From Pseudoxanthomonas suwonensis (lineage in GTDB: Bacteria > Pseudomonadota > Gammaproteobacteria > Xanthomonadales > Xanthomonadaceae), in assembly GCA_003240695.1 (NCBI GenBank), contig QFNC01000024.1, positions 1 to 64,000 on the forward strand: 64,000 bases of DNA, in the 5' to 3' direction. Under the pieces are notes generated by a model. The model was given only the letters and a program-made list of their open reading frames with translations, had not been told where the DNA came from and did not search any database. Positions within the stretch are counted from its first letter, which is position 1; every line of letters starts with the position of its first letter. Below, in pieces: positions 63,100-64,000 of this stretch. The position numbers were made by a program, and so were the translations under genes.

Positions 63100-64000
63100 T
63101 CAGAACCGCAGATCGGCGCGCACGTACCAGTAGCCGCCGCCGGGCAGGTCGTAGGTGGAACCGTCGAAGCTGTTGAGGTTGCACGACAGGCACACCGGCG
63201 GGTCCTTGCCGAACACGTTGCGGCCGCCCACCTGCAGTTGCAGGCCTTTCAGCACGTCCATGCTGTAGCCCAGCTGCAGGTCGTGGAAAGTGGTGGCGCC
63301 CAACCGGTTCAGGCCGGTGGCGGGATCGTTGCGGCAGATCGGGAAATCGGCCGCATCGCCGCAGGATTCAACCATCGCATCGATGTGGCGCGCGGTCCAC
63401 GACGCCGACCACGGGCCGTGTTCCCACGCCAGCACTGCGCTGGACGCCCATTCGGGAATCGCGCGGGTCACCGGATCGCTGACCACCCAGCCCGGCCGCA
63501 GCGGCTGCACGGTGCCGTCCACGCTTTGCGCGTGGTAGTCCTTCACCCAGCTGTTCATCCAGGTCAGGGTGAAACGGCCGGCGGCGGTGTCCGGCAGCGC
63601 CCATGTCACGTCGAAGTCCCAGCCGCTGGTGCGGATGCTGGCCAGATTGCCCAGGTAATTGGCGAAGGATTCGATCTGGCTGGTGGAGCCGTTGCGCACG
63701 ATCCCGTTGCAGTAGGCCGGGTCGAGGGTCGCCACGCACAGGTCCAGCTGGCTCTGCGGGTCGATAGCCTGGATCGCGCCATCGATCTGGTGGCGGTAGA
63801 AGGTGACTTCCAGATCCACGCGCCGCGACAGTGCCGTGTCTTCCAGCAACGACGGCGTCCATACCGCACCGGCCGAGAAACTGCGCGAGGTTTCCGGCAG
63901 CAGGGCGCGATTGCCGCCGGTTTCCACGCCAATCTGCGGATCGAACTGGGGGGAGTTGGGGGTGACGCCCAGCGCCGCGCAGTTGGCTGCATTGCCGGTG
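63100..64000 (-). CDS. TonB-dependent receptor, C-terminal part
   Basis: About 300 residues of the outer-membrane barrel; the 5' end lies beyond the window. Alternating hydrophobic beta strands are visible (VDLEVTFYRHQIDGAIQAID, WDFDVTWALPDTAAGRFTLTW, LQLQVGGRNVFGKDPPVC) and the protein ends in YVRADLRF with the terminal aromatic residue used by the BAM machinery. The GRNVFGKDPP motif near the end is usual in the family. It would import a siderophore, carbohydrate or other large ligand with TonB energy; the substrate cannot be told from this part. Two extracellular cysteine pairs (CVATLDPAYC and CLSC) are notable. Confidence 0.88.
   Translation of the reverse strand, partial: TGNAANCAALGVTPNSPQFDPQIGVETGGNRALLPETSRSFSAGAVWTPSLLEDTALSRRVDLEVTFYRHQIDGAIQAIDPQSQLDLCVATLDPAYCNGIVRNGSTSQIESFANYLGNLASIRTSGWDFDVTWALPDTAAGRFTLTWMNSWVKDYHAQSVDGTVQPLRPGWVVSDPVTRAIPEWASSAVLAWEHGPWSASWTARHIDAMVESCGDAADFPICRNDPATGLNRLGATTFHDLQLGYSMDVLKGLQLQVGGRNVFGKDPPVCLSCNLNSFDGSTYDLPGGGYWYVRADLRF

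Overview
This is a high-GC window from the chromosome of a gammaproteobacterium, most likely a member of the Xanthomonadaceae (Lysobacteraceae: the Xanthomonas, Lysobacter, Luteimonas, Thermomonas group). The assignment rests on gene order: a division/cell-wall (dcw) cluster without murD, rnpB and rsmI-lpoA-yraN beside mraZ, ahpC-ahpF-oxyR as one block, and engB-cytochrome c4-dsbA-dsbA-endonuclease as another. I saw no rRNA, tRNA, CRISPR array, prophage or insertion sequence.

Layout. 0-1.7 kb: two plus-strand genes of unknown function, the second broken by a frameshift. 1.8-17.5 kb: the minus-strand dcw cluster mraZ-rsmH-ftsL-ftsI-murE-murF-mraY-ftsW-murG-murC-ddlB-ftsQ-ftsA-ftsZ, nearly every junction overlapping by 1-11 bases, driven by a promoter with three MraZ-type repeats near 17.6 kb. 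17.9-18.2 kb: rnpB. 18.4-19.6 kb: a T6SS Tae4-type amidase gene and a secreted partner that may be its immunity protein. 19.6-22.7 kb: a broken lipoprotein gene, rsmI, lpoA, yraN. 22.7-30.8 kb: a Gcr-type membrane protein, a Nudix hydrolase, ppk2, the stump of a sugar transporter, a secreted hydrolase, pip, a lipoprotein and prmC. 31-34.3 kb: the peroxide block ahpC, ahpF, oxyR with an OxyR-type operator. 34.3-41.3 kb: msrA, a GGDEF protein, glnS, a lipoprotein, a deaminase and rlmM. 41.4-43.1 kb: an EF-hand protein and a two-gene, lower-GC insert (nuclease-fold protein and DUF4275-like protein). 43.1-45.5 kb: two ubiquinone monooxygenase genes, of which ubiH is broken. 45.5-48.1 kb: a DUF6580 membrane protein, cobalamin adenosyltransferase, a deacetylase-like protein and msrB. 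48.2-55.3 kb: lptD-surA-pdxA-csaA-rsmA-apaG-apaH. 55.3-60.8 kb: a periplasmic protein, a methyltransferase-like membrane protein, engB, cytochrome c4, two DsbA-like proteins and an EEP-family enzyme. 60.8-62.8 kb: lower-GC small membrane and lipoproteins with gene remnants. 63.1-64 kb: the 3' end of a TonB-dependent receptor gene.

The genes serve envelope building (peptidoglycan precursors, septum, LPS export, outer-membrane chaperone, disulfide formation), peroxide and methionine-oxidation defence, and rRNA/translation maintenance. Between these conserved blocks sit small variable insertions: the candidate effector pair at the left edge, the Tae4 locus, the 42.2-43.1 kb pair and the 61.4-62.8 kb patch. 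Several carry decayed genes, and they are the places where uncharacterised interbacterial-conflict functions are most likely. I did not find one complete, clearly new multi-gene system.
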